This document shows positions 37,001-46,742 of a DNA stretch of 64,000 nucleotides, piece by piece. Source of the DNA: Maniola hyperantus. Taxonomy: Eukaryota > Arthropoda > Insecta > Lepidoptera > Nymphalidae. Within the stretch, counting starts at the first letter, position 1. Each line of letters starts with the position of its first letter. The position numbers and the translations under genes are program-made. The DNA lies in contig NC_048554.1 of assembly GCF_902806685.2 (NCBI RefSeq), positions 11,904,001 to 11,968,000 of the forward strand, read 5' to 3'. The notes under the pieces were generated by a model. It was given only the letters and a program-made list of their open reading frames with translations, searched no databases and was not told the origin of the DNA.

Positions 37001-37092
37001 GACGTGGAATATATATCAGAATTTACCGTTTGTGCTAGCAATTTCTTTCGTTTCTGAGACCTCTCGCGCAACTCCTTTAGTTTCTCACTCAT
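31076..37092 (-). CDS. Mettl14: METTL14, N6-adenosine RNA methyltransferase non-catalytic subunit (complete, seven exons)
   Basis: Minus-strand exons in coding order: 37092-37027, 36093-35929, 35242-35042, 34793-34637, 33963-33802, 32139-31992 and 31322-31076. All have GT-AG borders in matching phase; together they encode 381 residues. METTL14 pairs with METTL3 in the nuclear m6A writer, binding RNA and stabilising the catalytic subunit. Visible signatures: an N-terminal basic helix (MSEKLKELRERSQKRKKLL), YTDSSTFLKGTQSSNPHNDYC, FIRDVGLADRFEEYPKL, the EPPL motif (residues 161-164) in place of the catalytic DPPW of METTL3, FLWCGSSEGLDMG, RRCEDICWIKTNINN, FQRTKEHCLMGIKG, DGDFIHANVDIDLI, STIRPGWVTIG and GCTERIEALRPKSPP, then an RG-rich RNA-binding tail. 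The segment after EPPL looks about 12 residues shorter than in human METTL14, from memory. The start codon at 37092 is the only in-frame ATG before the conserved helix. Confidence 0.97.
31352..31462 (+). pseudogene. RTE-type LINE tail in the last METTL14 intron
   Basis: Plus-strand frame DDIRRFAGSRWIRAAQD ... YVQQWTSIG then stop at 31460-31462: the last 36 residues of an RTE-type ORF. It starts only 30 bases from the final METTL14 exon. Confidence 0.85.
31588..31745 (-). repeat. SINE fragments in inverted arrangement
   Basis: A short plus-strand piece (TAACGGTGAAGGAAAACATC, about 31592) faces a longer minus-strand piece (31640-31745) containing GGATTGGCAAACTTCACACA and TCACGATGTTTTCCTTCACC. 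It lies in a METTL14 intron. Confidence 0.75.
32162..32525 (+). repeat. Dispersed repeat, family A, in a METTL14 intron
   Basis: Begins GAACCGGCCAAGTCAGGCTC and follows the full-length copy to CAGACAGACAGACAACA, then loses the usual GGTTCCGT...ACGGAACCC end. Confidence 0.85.
32885..33222 (+). repeat. Dispersed retroposon-like repeat ending in a (TTTC)n tract
   Basis: Contains TAGGCTCGTGCACGTCACTC, CCTGGCAGAATACCAGCGCT and AATGCTGAGCTGGGGCC, words I recall from other lepidopteran genomes. It ends with AATAAACCAG and about six TTTC units. It lies in a METTL14 intron. Confidence 0.6.
33432..33583. mobile_element. GC-rich TIR element in a METTL14 intron
   Basis: GATATGGCAATCAGGGTGGG and AACGCCCCGC on the left face GGGGCGTCCCGCC and AACCCTGATGGTCATCTCGA on the right. 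A half copy lies at 50713-50795. Confidence 0.75.
34063..34195 (+). repeat. Dispersed repeat (GAGCAACCGCCGAG type)
   Basis: GAAAAGAGCAACCGCCGAG, TTCTTCTCGGTAGGAAAGGC and TTTAATTGAATAAA. A decayed copy lies at 58973-59110 and a piece near 36765-36830. Confidence 0.7.
34270..34600 (+). repeat. Repeat-like intronic stretch in METTL14
   Basis: Contains CCTGACGCCAACCCCCTTTG, TTTATCCCTTAGTCGCC and ACATCCACGGGAAGACATGG, which I recall as part of a common lepidopteran dispersed repeat. No second copy is in this window. Confidence 0.4.
35475..35917 (+). repeat. Dispersed repeat, family A, next to a METTL14 splice donor
   Basis: A nearly full-length copy from AAAACTGGCCAAGTGCGAG to ACGAAACACTAAAAAC. 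Its right end lies about a dozen bases from the donor of METTL14 exon 2 (GT at 35928-35927 on the minus strand), so it makes up most of that intron. Confidence 0.85.
36125..36445 (+). mobile_element. SINE copy in the first METTL14 intron
   Basis: Shares GAGGCTACGGCCGTGGCTAG, ACCCTACCGGCAAAGC, GTATGGCAGTTT and GGGCTAACTTGTAT with the SINE at 45945-46291, in opposite orientation. The head region (GGGTTGAATTCCTGGCAAAT) is decayed. Confidence 0.75.
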
Positions 37093-37679
37093 TGTTATGT
37101 TTTTATTACAAAAGTATTTTTATTTTCTTTCAGGAATTTCGTAAAAAAATACCCAAGCTTCGCTTGGCACAATTTGACACACTGACACTGACAACTGACA
37201 AGTGAGTTACTTTGACAGTCGACGTCTCGTTCAAAACTTCAAAAACCAAAAAAACAACTCAAAACTCAAAATTCGATTACGGACTATTCAAAACTAATAA
37301 CACCCTGCCTCGTTGCGGTGGTTTAGATGATATTTTCGATCTGTAATTTTTATGTTCTAGAATAAGTTTGGTATTTTTGTTTCTTATAAAACCTTAGATT
37401 CGAAATTAATAAGTATGGAACGAAAAATTATTGAAATTGTAGTAATTTTTTAAACGGTTATTTACCTAGTTACCTAGGCACCTGGTGAAAAGAGCTGAAA
37501 GTCAATTTAATTAATCACTGGCATTTGGCAAGAAATAATACCTATTCTAGAGTCCAGAGTCCTGAATCTGGAGCCTGGAGTCTACTCTGGACTGCAGACT
37601 ACAATATATTAGGTATTATTAATGTGATACACGGCTAGCAAATAAAGAACGGTAAACAAATTCGACGTCGACTAATACA
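37093..37679. promoter_or_regulatory. METTL14 5' flank
   Basis: About 590 bases between the METTL14 start codon and the tRNA-Asp gene. No TATA box is evident. It should contain the METTL14 core promoter (minus direction) and the tRNA upstream region. Bases 37550-37605 contain several imperfect TCTGGAGTC-like words. Confidence 0.4.
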
Positions 37680-37751
37680 TCTTCGGTAGTATAGTGGTAA
37701 GTATCCCCGCCTGTCACGCGGGAGACCGGGGTTCGATTCCCCGCCGGAGAG
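37680..37751 (+). tRNA. tRNA-Asp (GTC)
   Basis: A 72-base cloverleaf: acceptor TCTTCGG pairs with CCGGAGA (one T-G pair) with G as discriminator; D arm AGTATAGTGGTAAGTAT; anticodon stem CCCGC/GCGGG with loop CTGTCAC (anticodon GTC); T arm CGGGG/CCCCG around TTCGATT. A TTTTT pol III terminator begins at 37754. The clean fold argues for a working gene rather than a SINE head. Confidence 0.95.
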
Positions 37752-37984
37752 TTCTTTTTATTTATTTATATTTTTTTTATTTTTCAAATAACTACATTTT
37801 ATTGTTACTTGTTAGATTAGGGTACTAGTTTCAAAACTGCATTAATATCCTTACAGCTTACAGTTGTTTTTTAAATTAGCGCGTAGGAACACATTATATT
37901 GTGATCTACGCGAGTCACATTTCAGTAGGTTGTTTACGTACTGTAATTTGTATAGTGAATCTGTTATTCTAGAAGAATTCATTA

Positions 37985-38060
37985 TCATCAGCCTGTGGAC
38001 TTCTACTGTTGGACATAGGCCTTCCCTAAAGTGCGCCACCACACCCGGTCCTCAGCCATT
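37985..38060 (-). pseudogene. RTE-type LINE 3' end fragment
   Basis: The reverse complement reads GGCCGAGGACCGGG-like sequence ending GTCCAACAGTAG ... GATGATAAT, the same 3' end as at 43800-43915. Too short to carry a meaningful protein. Confidence 0.65.
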
Positions 38061-38482
38061 TAGAAGATTTCGTTGAAATTAATTATTATTAGGTACCTAC
38101 GTAGGTAGTGATTCTATTCAAATTTGCACACCATAGTATGGTAGATTGTAGCTCGAAACAAAAATTGTAATTGACAACTTATAAATGTACCTACAATCAG
38201 CAAATAAATAATTTGTATTTATTTGTATTTGTATTATAATCTTATTTTGAAGCTAAAATTCTTTTTAATAGTTATTTTAAAGTTATCGAGAGGGCACGTA
38301 GTTAGTCCGACGAAGACCCTGTTTCCTGTGAGACTGTAACTTGTAATTTGGATGAATAAAACAGGTCTTTAAATATATTTAGATACGCGTCGGGCGTTTT
38401 ATTGAAATGGGGGGCTTTAAAGTGTAGATTGAATTCTACGTTATATACTAATGATTTTAAGCTTGTTTCGTGGTTTAACGAC

Positions 38483-38680
38483 ATATTTTTATGTATAAAA
38501 CGGGTACAATTGCACGGGTCGTGGTCACGACGGGACCACGACCCGTGCAATTGGGTTGAAATATCGACAAATAAAAACAAAAATTAATCGTGTCGTGACC
38601 ACGACCCGTGCAATTGGGTTGAAATATCGACAAATAAAAACAAAAATTAATCGTGGTACCCGTTTTATACATAAAAATAT
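38483..38680. mobile_element. TIR element with an internal 63-bp tandem duplication
   Basis: The ends ATATTTTTATGTATAAAACG and CGTTTTATACATAAAAATAT are perfect inverted repeats with GGGTAC/GTACCC inside them. Inside, the unit GACCACGACCCGTGCAATTG ... AAAAATTAATCGTG occurs twice in tandem (about 38534 and 38597). Its first 20 bases are also inverted at 38507-38530 (CAATTGCACGGGTCGTGGTC). Confidence 0.85.
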
Positions 38681-38885
38681 CTACGTTATATGTCAAAAAC
38701 GGCTACCTACATATATTAGAAATTGGAGCTAATTATACAGTATAATTTCAGTTACATCCTGCACTTGAACAACAAATACTTAAATTATGTAGATAATTTG
38801 TATAATAAAGAAACGAAATTATTTCATTTTTAATGGACATCAGTAGGTATTTTAAACATACTAAATAATATCTGTCCCGGCTGTA

Positions 38886-39539
38886 CTCACGTGTTTAGTC
38901 GACGTTAGCCCGACTAGTTTAGTAGTTTAGTTAGTTTTAAATCTACTAACTTAGTAGATTTAAATGCTAAACTTTTAACATAATTTCACAATAATATTAG
39001 CCAAGCGAATTTCTTGCGTTATTGCTCTCATTTTATAACAGGTAAACGTCCGTAAGGTCGTAACGTAAGGTCTTAGTCGGGGCGAACATTACAAAGTACT
39101 CTGTGGGGCGAACCACTACCTACTCTGCCATAATGATTACAAATACAATATTTTCATAGCGGTTGAATCCAAAGAGAATAAAATGACTAATACATTCGTT
39201 GAATCGAGTAAAAAATCGATTTTAGTTCGTGGTGTGTTTGTCAAACTCAAAACCATGGTCAAAATGTCGAAACAACATTCCAAGTCAAAACGTCAAAACT
39301 CAAAAGCACACGTGTCAACTTGTGACAAATCAAATGTCAATGTGACAGAATTGTATTATTTTCATTCATGTATTTTAAAAAGTGTCAGAAAAGCGTAAAC
39401 ATTATAATTAAAAAAAAAAAAACTTAACATAAATAAACAGTGCACTTTCTCCAATTAATTTGTGATATATACAAAATCCAATATCGACTGTGAGCACAGA
39501 ACACGTTTCCATTTTAGTTCCAGCTGCGAATCTCACAAA
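38886..39539. other. 5' flank of the Harbinger-type nuclease gene
   Basis: Bases 38890-38925 (CGTGTTTAGTCGACGTTAGC ...) match the start of a repeat at 47829-47960. Bases 39240-39350 hold several TCAAAA/GTCAAA words. No TATA box and no harbinger-type terminal repeat was recognised. The open frame runs 26 codons upstream of the chosen ATG, to 39462. Confidence 0.4.
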
Positions 39540-42500
39540 ATGTCTGGTGCATATTTCTTGGCTGCAGCCGAAGAAGATCGTAAAAAAAAGATCGTAAAAG
39601 TGAGCAAACGTGTTCTTAGGGAACAGGACAGTCCCTTAGATCTGCCAGATGACGAGTTTCTCACATTATTTCGCCTCACCAAGCCTCTTTTTAAAGAACT
39701 TTGCGCCGTTCTAAAACCTTTCTTGCCTGGACGCCAGTACTCGAATGCGATACCTCTAGATATTAAGGTGAGACTGTGTTTTCATTTAGTACTGTAGACT
39801 GTGTAGTCATTATCATCATCACCGCTGCTGACCACTGTCCTCAGAATAAGAAGGGTTTAAGTCATAGTCTATCATGTTGGCCAAGTGCAGATTGCCAGAC
39901 TTCACACACCTTTAAGAATATTATAGAGAACTCGTGAAGTATGCAGATTTCCTCACGACGCGGTTTTCCTTCACTGTTAAGGCAAATGATATTTGTAAAT
40001 ATATACAAAAGGATTAGGTGACTGACTGACTGACTGACTGATCTATCAATGCATAGCTCAAACTACTGTACGGATCGGGCTGAAATTTGGCATGCAGATA
40101 GATATTATAACTTAGGCATCTGCTAAGAAAGGATTTTTGAAAATTCAACCCCTAAGGGAGTGAAATAGGGGTTTGAAATTTGTGTAGTCCATGCGGACGA
40201 AATCACAAGCATAAGCTAGTATTGGCATAAAAGTAAAAGAGCTCATAACTGAAAAGGTGCATGCCCACCACCGGGGATTAAATCATGGATCCTCGATAGG
40301 ATGTCTTTGTAGCACTGCTTTGATTGCCTAGTGGTTCACACAGATGTGGCGATAGTCTTATTAAAACATTAGTACCACGTCATAGTTGTATGATATATAT
40401 TTTGTAGTCTGTCTTGGAATAGTTAACGATTTTTATTTAAACATTTGAATTTAGTTAAAAAAAACATTTATTTGACAGATCTTAACAGCGTTAGCATTTT
40501 ATGGACAAGGCGGCTATCAGAAAGCTGTTGGGATAAAGCTTCTAGGGTTGTCACAAACATCAGTGCATGATTGTTTGAGGGATGTCACTAATGCTCTCAA
40601 CACACCAAAAGTATTAAGAAAATATATAAAGTTTCCTAGAACCAATCAGGAGTTGGAGGAGGTGTCTAGAGGGTGAGATATTTGTATGGTTATCCTTTGA
40701 TTTAAAAAAATTTGAACATGATAAGTACAAGTACGTGTTTTACCAAAAAGAGGCAGCTTTTATAAAAGCATTTTTTTTGTATTTAAATAAATTATAGTTA
40801 AGTACTAAATGTTACTAGATTTGAGTAATTTATTTAGCCTGTACACATTTTGGATTAGTCTGTAAGTGTATATTGTTTAAACTGAAAATAAAAATAAACC
40901 TGTCGGAAATATTTGCGAACCTGGCTTAGTGATATCATGCAATGCGCTTGCGTTGGCCACGGTACTGGATAGGCGAAAATGGGCGAGCTGCGGGTAAGTG
41001 CATTCGAGCGAGGTGCGCAGATATTTCCGATGGGTTGTATTTAGTTTAACAGCAGATCCTAGCTATAATAGGAATTACATACAGCCTACAGGTGATGCCT
41101 AAGACTTTTTTATATAATTTTTCAAGGTTTTTCGAAGAATTTGGGATACCTGGCGTAGCAGGGTGTATAGACGGGACTCACATCGCCATGATACGACCCA
41201 GCGAAAATGAGGGAGCCTATTTCAATAGGAAAAACTATCATTCCATTAATGTTCTGATTGTAAGTATCTATTTTAGATTTTTTGACTAATAACATGATAA
41301 ATATATATTTTTTTTGATATAACATAAATTTTTAATACTAAAAGTTGCTGTTAATAATTATTCATTTAGAACAAATTCTGTAATCATTAATATTGTAATA
41401 CCTATTTATCAAATATTATTTATAATAGTTATTACGAATATCGATAGTAGCTGATTTAAGTTTTTAATGCCATTGCAACCCAAAATCTTTTATTAATGTG
41501 AGTCTACATTATACAGAAAACCTGCATGCTTTCAAATTTCTAGATTCCACCAATTTGAGCTGTGCCTTGTTTGTCAGTCAGACATGGTACTGTGTTATAT
41601 ATGTACAGATCTGTGACTCGAAACTGAACATACTATATGTGGACGCGTCCTTCGGAGGCGCCTGCCACGACTGCCACGTGTGGAGCCAGTGCCCCGTCAA
41701 CCACTTCATGCAGCAGCTACACAGTCGCGGGGAAGGCGCACATTATCTTCTCGGTATTATGTAGGCCATGTATAGCCTGACCAGAAATATAAAAAACTTG
41801 CTCTGGGGGCGCCACTAGTAAATGGTCTATGGTCACTAAGCATATGTCTTGTATAAATTAGTTCCACGCTTTTCCGCAATATGGCGAGGTGTTTTATATT
41901 TCTGGTCAGGCTTTATAGTCGTAGCAGCGTTGGGAGACCCCCATTAGGTGGACAGATGACATCAGACAATTCGCAGGGAGCCGCTGGTTTCAGGTGGCGC
42001 AAGATCGTGGCTTGCGGAAGTCCGTACAAGAGACCTACGTCCAGCAGTGGACGTCTATCGGTTGTTGATGATGATAGTCGTAGAAGCGGGAACCGCCATG
42101 TTAAATGACTAATATTCCCCTTTTCTCTCCAACTAAGCGTCAAGCTTGTGCTAGGAGTAGGTACGACAATAGTGCAACGGGCGGGGTTTGAACCGTCGAC
42201 CTTTCGGTTTTCAGTCCACTCCTTTACCGGTTGAGCTATTGAGGCTCTGTGTGTGGTTTCAATAACCTAGATATACCAACTACATAAAAAGTGATGACCG
42301 CTGGAGCCGGAAAGTTCTAGAGTGGAGACCTTAAACAAGTTAGCGTAATGTGTGGGGCGCCCTCCAGACCAATGGACAGGTGATATTAGGCAGGTAGTAA
42401 CTGGATGAAGAAGGCTGGGGTCCAGGTGTAGTGGCATTCATTAGGAAATGTCCAGCTAGAATAAACTACGGAAACCAGCTAAACTTTGTTAGCGCGATTT

Positions 42501-44806
42501 AGACTCTATAGTGATTGATTGAAGATACCTATAGCGCCATCTAGTTTGTTCGTTGTAAGTTTGTAGCGCAGTACGAGTAGCGTCAATTTTTTTTGATGTA
42601 ACCACAAATTCACGGTTTTCAGATTTTTTTCTTTACTTGTGCTATAAGACCTACCTACCTACCAAATTTAATGATTTTAGGTCAACGGGAAGTACCCTAT
42701 AGGTTTTCTCGACAGACACGACTGACAGATATACAACAAACTAATCCTATATGGGTTCCTTTTTTGCCTTTTAAGGTACATACAGAACCCTAAAAACATA
42801 ACATCTACTAATACCATTTTAACCATTAGTTAAAATGGCAGGTGATTCAGCGTACGCCCAAAGGCCCTGGTTGATGACCCCAGTGCTGCGGGCCGGCCTC
42901 GGGTCGCCGGAGGAGTACTACAACCGGCTGCACGCGCACGCCAGGAGCGTCGTGGAGCGCTGCATCGGCGTGCTCAAGGCACGCTGGCGATGCATGCTGG
43001 CACATAAGGTATACTTTACTTTCTTTCGTTACCTAAAATATAAACCTCAGCTTTTTCTACAATCGCACTGTACGTCACCGTAACCAATTTCATGGGCGGC
43101 GGTAATCACTTAACTATTGACTATTGAAAAAAAAGCATCCGGTGACCAACCTGCTGGTTTGCTCGCCATTTTTAGGGTTCCGTACCTCAAAAGGAAAAAC
43201 GGAACCCTTATAGGATCACTTTGTTGTCTGTCTGTCTGTCTGTCCGTCTGTCTGTCAAGAAACCTACAGGGTACTTCCCGTTGACCTAGAATCATGAAAT
43301 TTGGCAGGTAGGTAGATCTTCTAGCTGACATTTCGGGAAAAATATGAAAAACGTGAATTTAGGGTTAGATGACACAAAAAAAATTAAATTGTGGTCATGA
43401 ACTAATAATTAGTATTAGTAGTAGTAGTAACTTTCGAAGTGAGTGACTATATCAAGTGGGGTATCACCTGTACATTCTAAAACAGATTTTTATGCGTCAT
43501 AGTTTTTGAATTATCGTGCAAAATGTCGAAAAAATACGACTGTAGTACGGAACCCTCATTCCGTGAGCCTGACTCGCACTTGGCCGGTTTTTTTAATTAA
43601 AAAAAAACAAATTGCAGAAACCTCGGAGAAACGCGTAAGTGACGTGATTTGCCTAGCGCTTTCCTTCTTGAGCTAGGGTTTTCACTCATTTCCAATCCGA
43701 GCATGGGTCTCCTTTTAGAATGAGAAGGGCTCATACATACTTAACCATGCAAGCCAAGTGTAGATTGGCAGGCTTCACTCACTTTTGGCATGATGGACCG
43801 ACAATATAAAGAGGCTGGCGGGAAGTGGCTGGATGAGGAAGGCTGAGGACCGGGTGTGGTGGTGCTCTTAAGGGAAGGCCTATGTCCAACAGTGGACGTC
43901 CACAAGCTGATGATGATGACTCACCTTTGAGAACATTAACCCTCAGACATGCCGGTTTCCTAACAATGGGGCCGATTCTCCTGTACATAATCTCTAAACT
44001 AAACTGAAATCAAACGTCTAAATCTATTGCTATCCCTTTCATAATGTTGCTTGCGGAAAAGGATAGCACTAGATTTAGATCTGTTAATTTAGTTTAGATT
44101 AGAGATAGTGTACAAGACAATTGGCCCCATTGTTTTCCTTTACCGTTAAAGCAAGTGACATTTGATTGGCCGGTATCGAACCCCCAACCCTCCGATAGGA
44201 GGCCGACGTCTTAACCACTAGGCTATCACCGCTAGGCGCTAATACTTTTAGTTAATAAATAAATAAATAAAATAAAAATAAAATAGCCTTTATTCACTGA
44301 TACACTAGTTTTACATATTATATTATTAACTAACCGTATTACTAATTTCTTATTTCCTATTATTTAATTATCCTATCCTACATAATTTATTCTAAAAAAT
44401 TAGTAACACCAGCAATTTACAGTTCAGGTTGTCCTCTTTGGACATAGGCCTCCTCTAGACTTCTCCATTTTTTCCTATCTAACGCTAGTGTATAAATACT
44501 TTTAGTTAATATACATAAATAAAAAAATTTTAGGTACTCCGCTACAGCCCCATCAAAGCCGGCAAAATGGTCAACGCATGTGTGGTCCTCCACAATTTCG
44601 TAAACCAGGCTGGCCTCGCCATAGACATCCAAGAGGAGCTGCACCTGGACTCCCAGCAGCAGATCTTTGAGGCTGTGGAGTCACATGACGTGGATGGGTC
44701 GAGGCTTGGCCTGGTCGGCAGACTGTGGGCTGCGAGGAGTGCTTGCATGTACCAGGTTGATTGGTCCAACCATCGACATTGTGAAGGGAATCAGTATTAT
44801 ACGTAG
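39540..44806 (+). CDS. HARBI1-like PIF/Harbinger-type nuclease (complete, six exons)
   Basis: Exons 39540-39767, 40479-40672, 41127-41259, 41609-41753, 42842-43008 and 44534-44806 join in frame with GT-AG borders and encode 379 residues; AATAAA follows at 44827. HARBI1-type proteins are DDE nucleases related to PIF/Harbinger transposases. Family signatures in order: FPRTNQELEEVSRGFFEEFG, GCIDGTHIAM with D156, NRKNYHSIN, GACHDCHVW with D206, YLLGDSAYAQRPWLMTP, RLHAHARSVVERCIGVLKARW with E272, and VNACVVLHNF. All three presumed catalytic residues are present and there is no frameshift or internal stop, so the protein may be active. Length is close to human HARBI1 (about 350). The start at 39540 (ACAAAATGT) is preferred to the in-frame ATG at 39462 because similarity to a typical N-terminus begins here. 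The introns hold several repeats. Whether it is a domesticated gene or part of an intact element is open. Confidence 0.92.
39815..40000 (-). repeat. SINE fragment in intron 1 of the nuclease gene
   Basis: CATGTTGGCCAAGTGCAGAT, GCCAGACTTCACACACC and TCCTCACGACGCGGTTTTCC are the reverse of the SINE body at 19017-19325. Confidence 0.8.
40011..40220 (-). repeat. Dispersed repeat, reverse copy, with (GACT)n tract
   Basis: Starts at a GACTGACTGACTGACTGACT tract and ends near GGACGAAATCACAAGC. It is the reverse complement of the repeat at 27780-27998, in intron 1 of the nuclease gene. Confidence 0.85.
41771..41917. mobile_element. TIR element in intron 4 of the nuclease gene
   Basis: TATAGCCTGACCAGAAATAT at the left pairs with ATATTTCTGGTCAGGCTTTATA at the right. 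About 147 bp with a TA at each end. Confidence 0.85.
41943..42068 (+). pseudogene. RTE-type LINE tail in intron 4 of the nuclease gene
   Basis: The frame IRWTDDIRQFAGSRW, then QETYVQQWTSIGC and a stop at 42066-42068, matches the fragment at 31352-31462. It directly follows the TIR element. Confidence 0.85.
42125..42250 (-). mobile_element. tRNA-like SINE head, reverse orientation
   Basis: The reverse complement reads AATAGCTCAACCGGTAAAGG (A-box-like), then GGACTGAAAACCGAAAGGTC, then GGTTCAAACCCCGCC (B-box). It has a tRNA-like shape but lacks a clean acceptor stem, so I call it a SINE head rather than a tRNA gene. Confidence 0.7.
42590..42796 (+). repeat. Dispersed repeat, family A, 3' half
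   Basis: Starts at TTTTTTTTGATGTAACCACA and ends at ACAGAACCCTAAAAACATA, about 45 bases before nuclease exon 5. Confidence 0.8.
43168..43594 (-). repeat. Dispersed repeat, family A, reverse full-length copy
   Basis: TTTTAGGGTTCCGTACCTCA to GACTCGCACTTGGCCGGTTT, with a (TGTC)n run at 43226-43257. It lies in intron 5 of the nuclease gene. Confidence 0.88.
43690..44235 (-). mobile_element. Retroposon cluster: SINE in two halves with LINE tail and nested MITE
   Basis: SINE body pieces (GCCAAGTGTAGATTGGCAGG about 43752; CCGGTTTCCTAACAA to 43966; TTGTTTTCCTTTACCGTTAA from 44129) are read in reverse. The tRNA-like head TCGAACCCCCAACC ... TTAACCACTAGGCTATC ends at about 44232. A LINE 3' end (GGCTGGCGGGAAGTGGCTGG ... 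GATGATGATGAC) interrupts it at about 43800-43920, and a MITE sits at 43967-44129. Confidence 0.75.
43967..44129. mobile_element. TIR element nested in a SINE
   Basis: TGGGGCCGATTCTCCTGTAC pairs with GTACAAGACAATTGGCCCCA. The arms extend about 70 bases through CTCTAAACTAAACT and AGTTTAGATTAGAG, then GATAGCA/TGCTATC. The flanking halves join into the SINE sequence GTTTCCT ... TGTTTTCC, so the insertion postdates the SINE. Confidence 0.9.
44240..44475 (-). repeat. A-rich retroposon 3' end
   Basis: (AAATA)n-like tract at 44255-44290, then TAGCCTTTATTCACTGATAC. At 44432-44470 the words GTCCTCTTTGGACATAGGCC and TTCTCCATTTTTTCC follow, a LINE 3' end type. It lies in the last intron of the nuclease gene. 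Confidence 0.55.
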
Positions 44807-44880
44807 ATTACCAGCTGAGGAACTATAATAAAAGTATAATATAAACTAGTATAATATAAAGTATAAAATAAAACTATAAT

Positions 44881-45047
44881 ATAAGTCTCGCAAATTGCTA
44901 ATACGCGTTGCTGCCATTTTAGTGACGTCGGCACTAGACTGAAGTTTCGAGCTGATGGTATATTTTTATTTCGGCTGACGTCAAAATGACGTCATTTCGA
45001 TGTTAATGAGGCATGGTTCCAGCGCAATAGCAATTTGCGGGACTTAT
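44881..45047. mobile_element. TIR element carrying TGACGTCA sites
   Basis: ATAAGTCTCGCAAATTGC pairs with GCAATTTGCGGGACTTAT. Two perfect TGACGTCA octamers are at 44976 and 44987 and one TGACGTCG at 44932. It lies just downstream of the nuclease gene polyA signal. Confidence 0.85.
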
Positions 45048-45071
45048 ATGCAATGCACGAAGATTTATTTA

Positions 45072-45412
45072 AAAAAACCGGTCAAATACTAGTCGGCCTC
45101 GCACACGATGGGTTCCGGACAAGATATTTTAACATTTTTATGTGCAACACTGCAAGTTAATGGCAACAGCGCCATCTATAATTACGTTATATAGTAAATT
45201 AATTTTTTCGTTAACACAATAATTTTGTTTTTGTGATGTAACCACAAATTACTTCTTCTATAAGCGTCTCCTACCTACCAAATTTTAATGATTCTAGGTC
45301 AACGGGAAATACTCTTTAGGTTTTCTTGACAGACACGACGGACAGACAGACAGACAACAAAGTGATCTTAGAAGGGTTTGTTTTGAAGTATGGACTATGG
45401 AACCCTAAAATT
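45072..45412 (+). repeat. Dispersed repeat, family A, diverged copy
   Basis: Begins AAACCGGTCAAATACTAGTC and ends TATGGAACCCTAAAA, with the GTGATGTAACCACAAATTAC and AGGTCAACGGGAAATACTC landmarks intact. Confidence 0.75.
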
Positions 45413-45944
45413 ACTTATGTGCCAAACTAACTAGCAATAATGTTAGTTTTATTTTTTGATAGTAATTTTGTTAAAAAATATGTTTTACACTTTTTTGATT
45501 TTGTGAAAATCCCTATATTTATACTAAAAAAAGCTTAATTTTCTGTGATACTTTGTATTTTACACTATTTTAAATCGACTTCTTTTTGTATGTATAGTTA
45601 GGCTGTGATAATACTTTTGTATTACATACTAAGTAAATAGGTATGTAAAAACTAGTACCTAAGTCATAATAGAATATGATAAGTCAATGAAATAAAAATC
45701 ATTCAGAATCAGTAAATAAGTAATGAATTAATTATAAAATGCATTTAAAATACTACTGTAGATATTAGTATTTTTAGTAAGTAGGTATAATAAATGGTAA
45801 GTAAGGTGGTAAAAATAAAATTATTTTAATATAAACAAACTGTTTTTATTTGTACATTTCCAAAAATTAATGATGCTTGATTAATAAAATTAATGAGTAT
45901 TTACCTAAAATAAATTATTTATTTATATACAGTTTTTGTCATTT

Positions 45945-46291
45945 TTTTTTATTTTTTATTTTTTTTATTCAGATACAAGTTAGCCCTTGACTGCAATCAC
46001 ACCTGGTGGTAAGTGATGATGCAGTCTAAGATGATAGCGGGCTAACCTGCATGGGGTATGGCAGTTTTTATTAAACCCATACCCCTTTGGTTTCTACACT
46101 GCATCGTACCGGAACGCTAAATCGCTTGGCGGCACGGCTTTGCCGGTAGGGTGGTAACTAGCCACGGCCGAAGCCTCCCACCAGACCAGACCAGAAATTT
46201 AGAAATGATAAAATTCCAAACCCCTGCCAGGAATCGAACTCGGGACCTCCCACTATTAAGACCACAGCGCTCACCACTGCGCCAGGGAGGT
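45945..46291 (-). mobile_element. tRNA-derived SINE, near full length, reverse orientation
   Basis: On the minus strand the element starts CCTCCCTGGCGCAGTGGTGA (A-box), followed by GAGTTCGATTCCTGGCAG (B-box), the body with GGCTACGGCCGTGG ... CACCCTACCGGCAAAGCC, and TAGCCCGCTATCATCTTAGA. It ends in T/A-rich sequence at 45945. Confidence 0.88.
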
Positions 46292-46439
46292 TGTCATTTA
46301 TTTAATATAAATTATTCCTATTAGCCTATTTACATTTATACAATGAAGTGATTTCCAGATTTTTCTGAATCTTATCCTTATGTGACCATGGCACAGGCTG
46401 GATGACATGGATTTCACCCTTTTTTTAATTTATAGACTA

Positions 46440-46685
46440 GCTCTTGGCTGCACTCAGAGTCTTGCCACCAGGTCTGATAATCAGATCTGTAGACTTAAAA
46501 CATCTTTTGATAACAAGAAGAACTGTGGCATGTAGGTTTCCTCGCGATGTTTTCCTTCATCATTAAAGCAAGTGATATTTAATTGCTTACAATTTACATG
46601 ACTGCAAAATCTGCGTGCCCAGGATCGAACCCTGGAGCTCTGTATGGTAGGTGACATTTTAACCACTAGGATATCACTGCTTTTG
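46440..46685 (-). mobile_element. tRNA-derived SINE, second type, reverse orientation
   Basis: The minus-strand head reads GTGATATCCTAGTGGTTAAA (A-box) and CAGGGTTCGATCCTGGGCA (B-box), and the body has GATGAAGGAAAACATCGCGA. Its type resembles the SINE at 19017-19325. Confidence 0.8.
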
Positions 46686-46742
46686 AAATTTGTGTGCATA
46701 AAGATAATATTATTTCAATCCTAGAGCCTATGCCTTAGAAGG

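Noticed and set aside
40020..40045. Short regular repeats that might suggest a CRISPR-like array
   Set aside because: Simple (GACT)n microsatellite at the end of a dispersed repeat; this is animal DNA.
42125..42250. tRNA-Phe-like gene on the minus strand
   Set aside because: It has an A-box-like region, a GAA anticodon-like triplet and a B-box, but the acceptor arms do not pair cleanly and a SINE-like tail follows.
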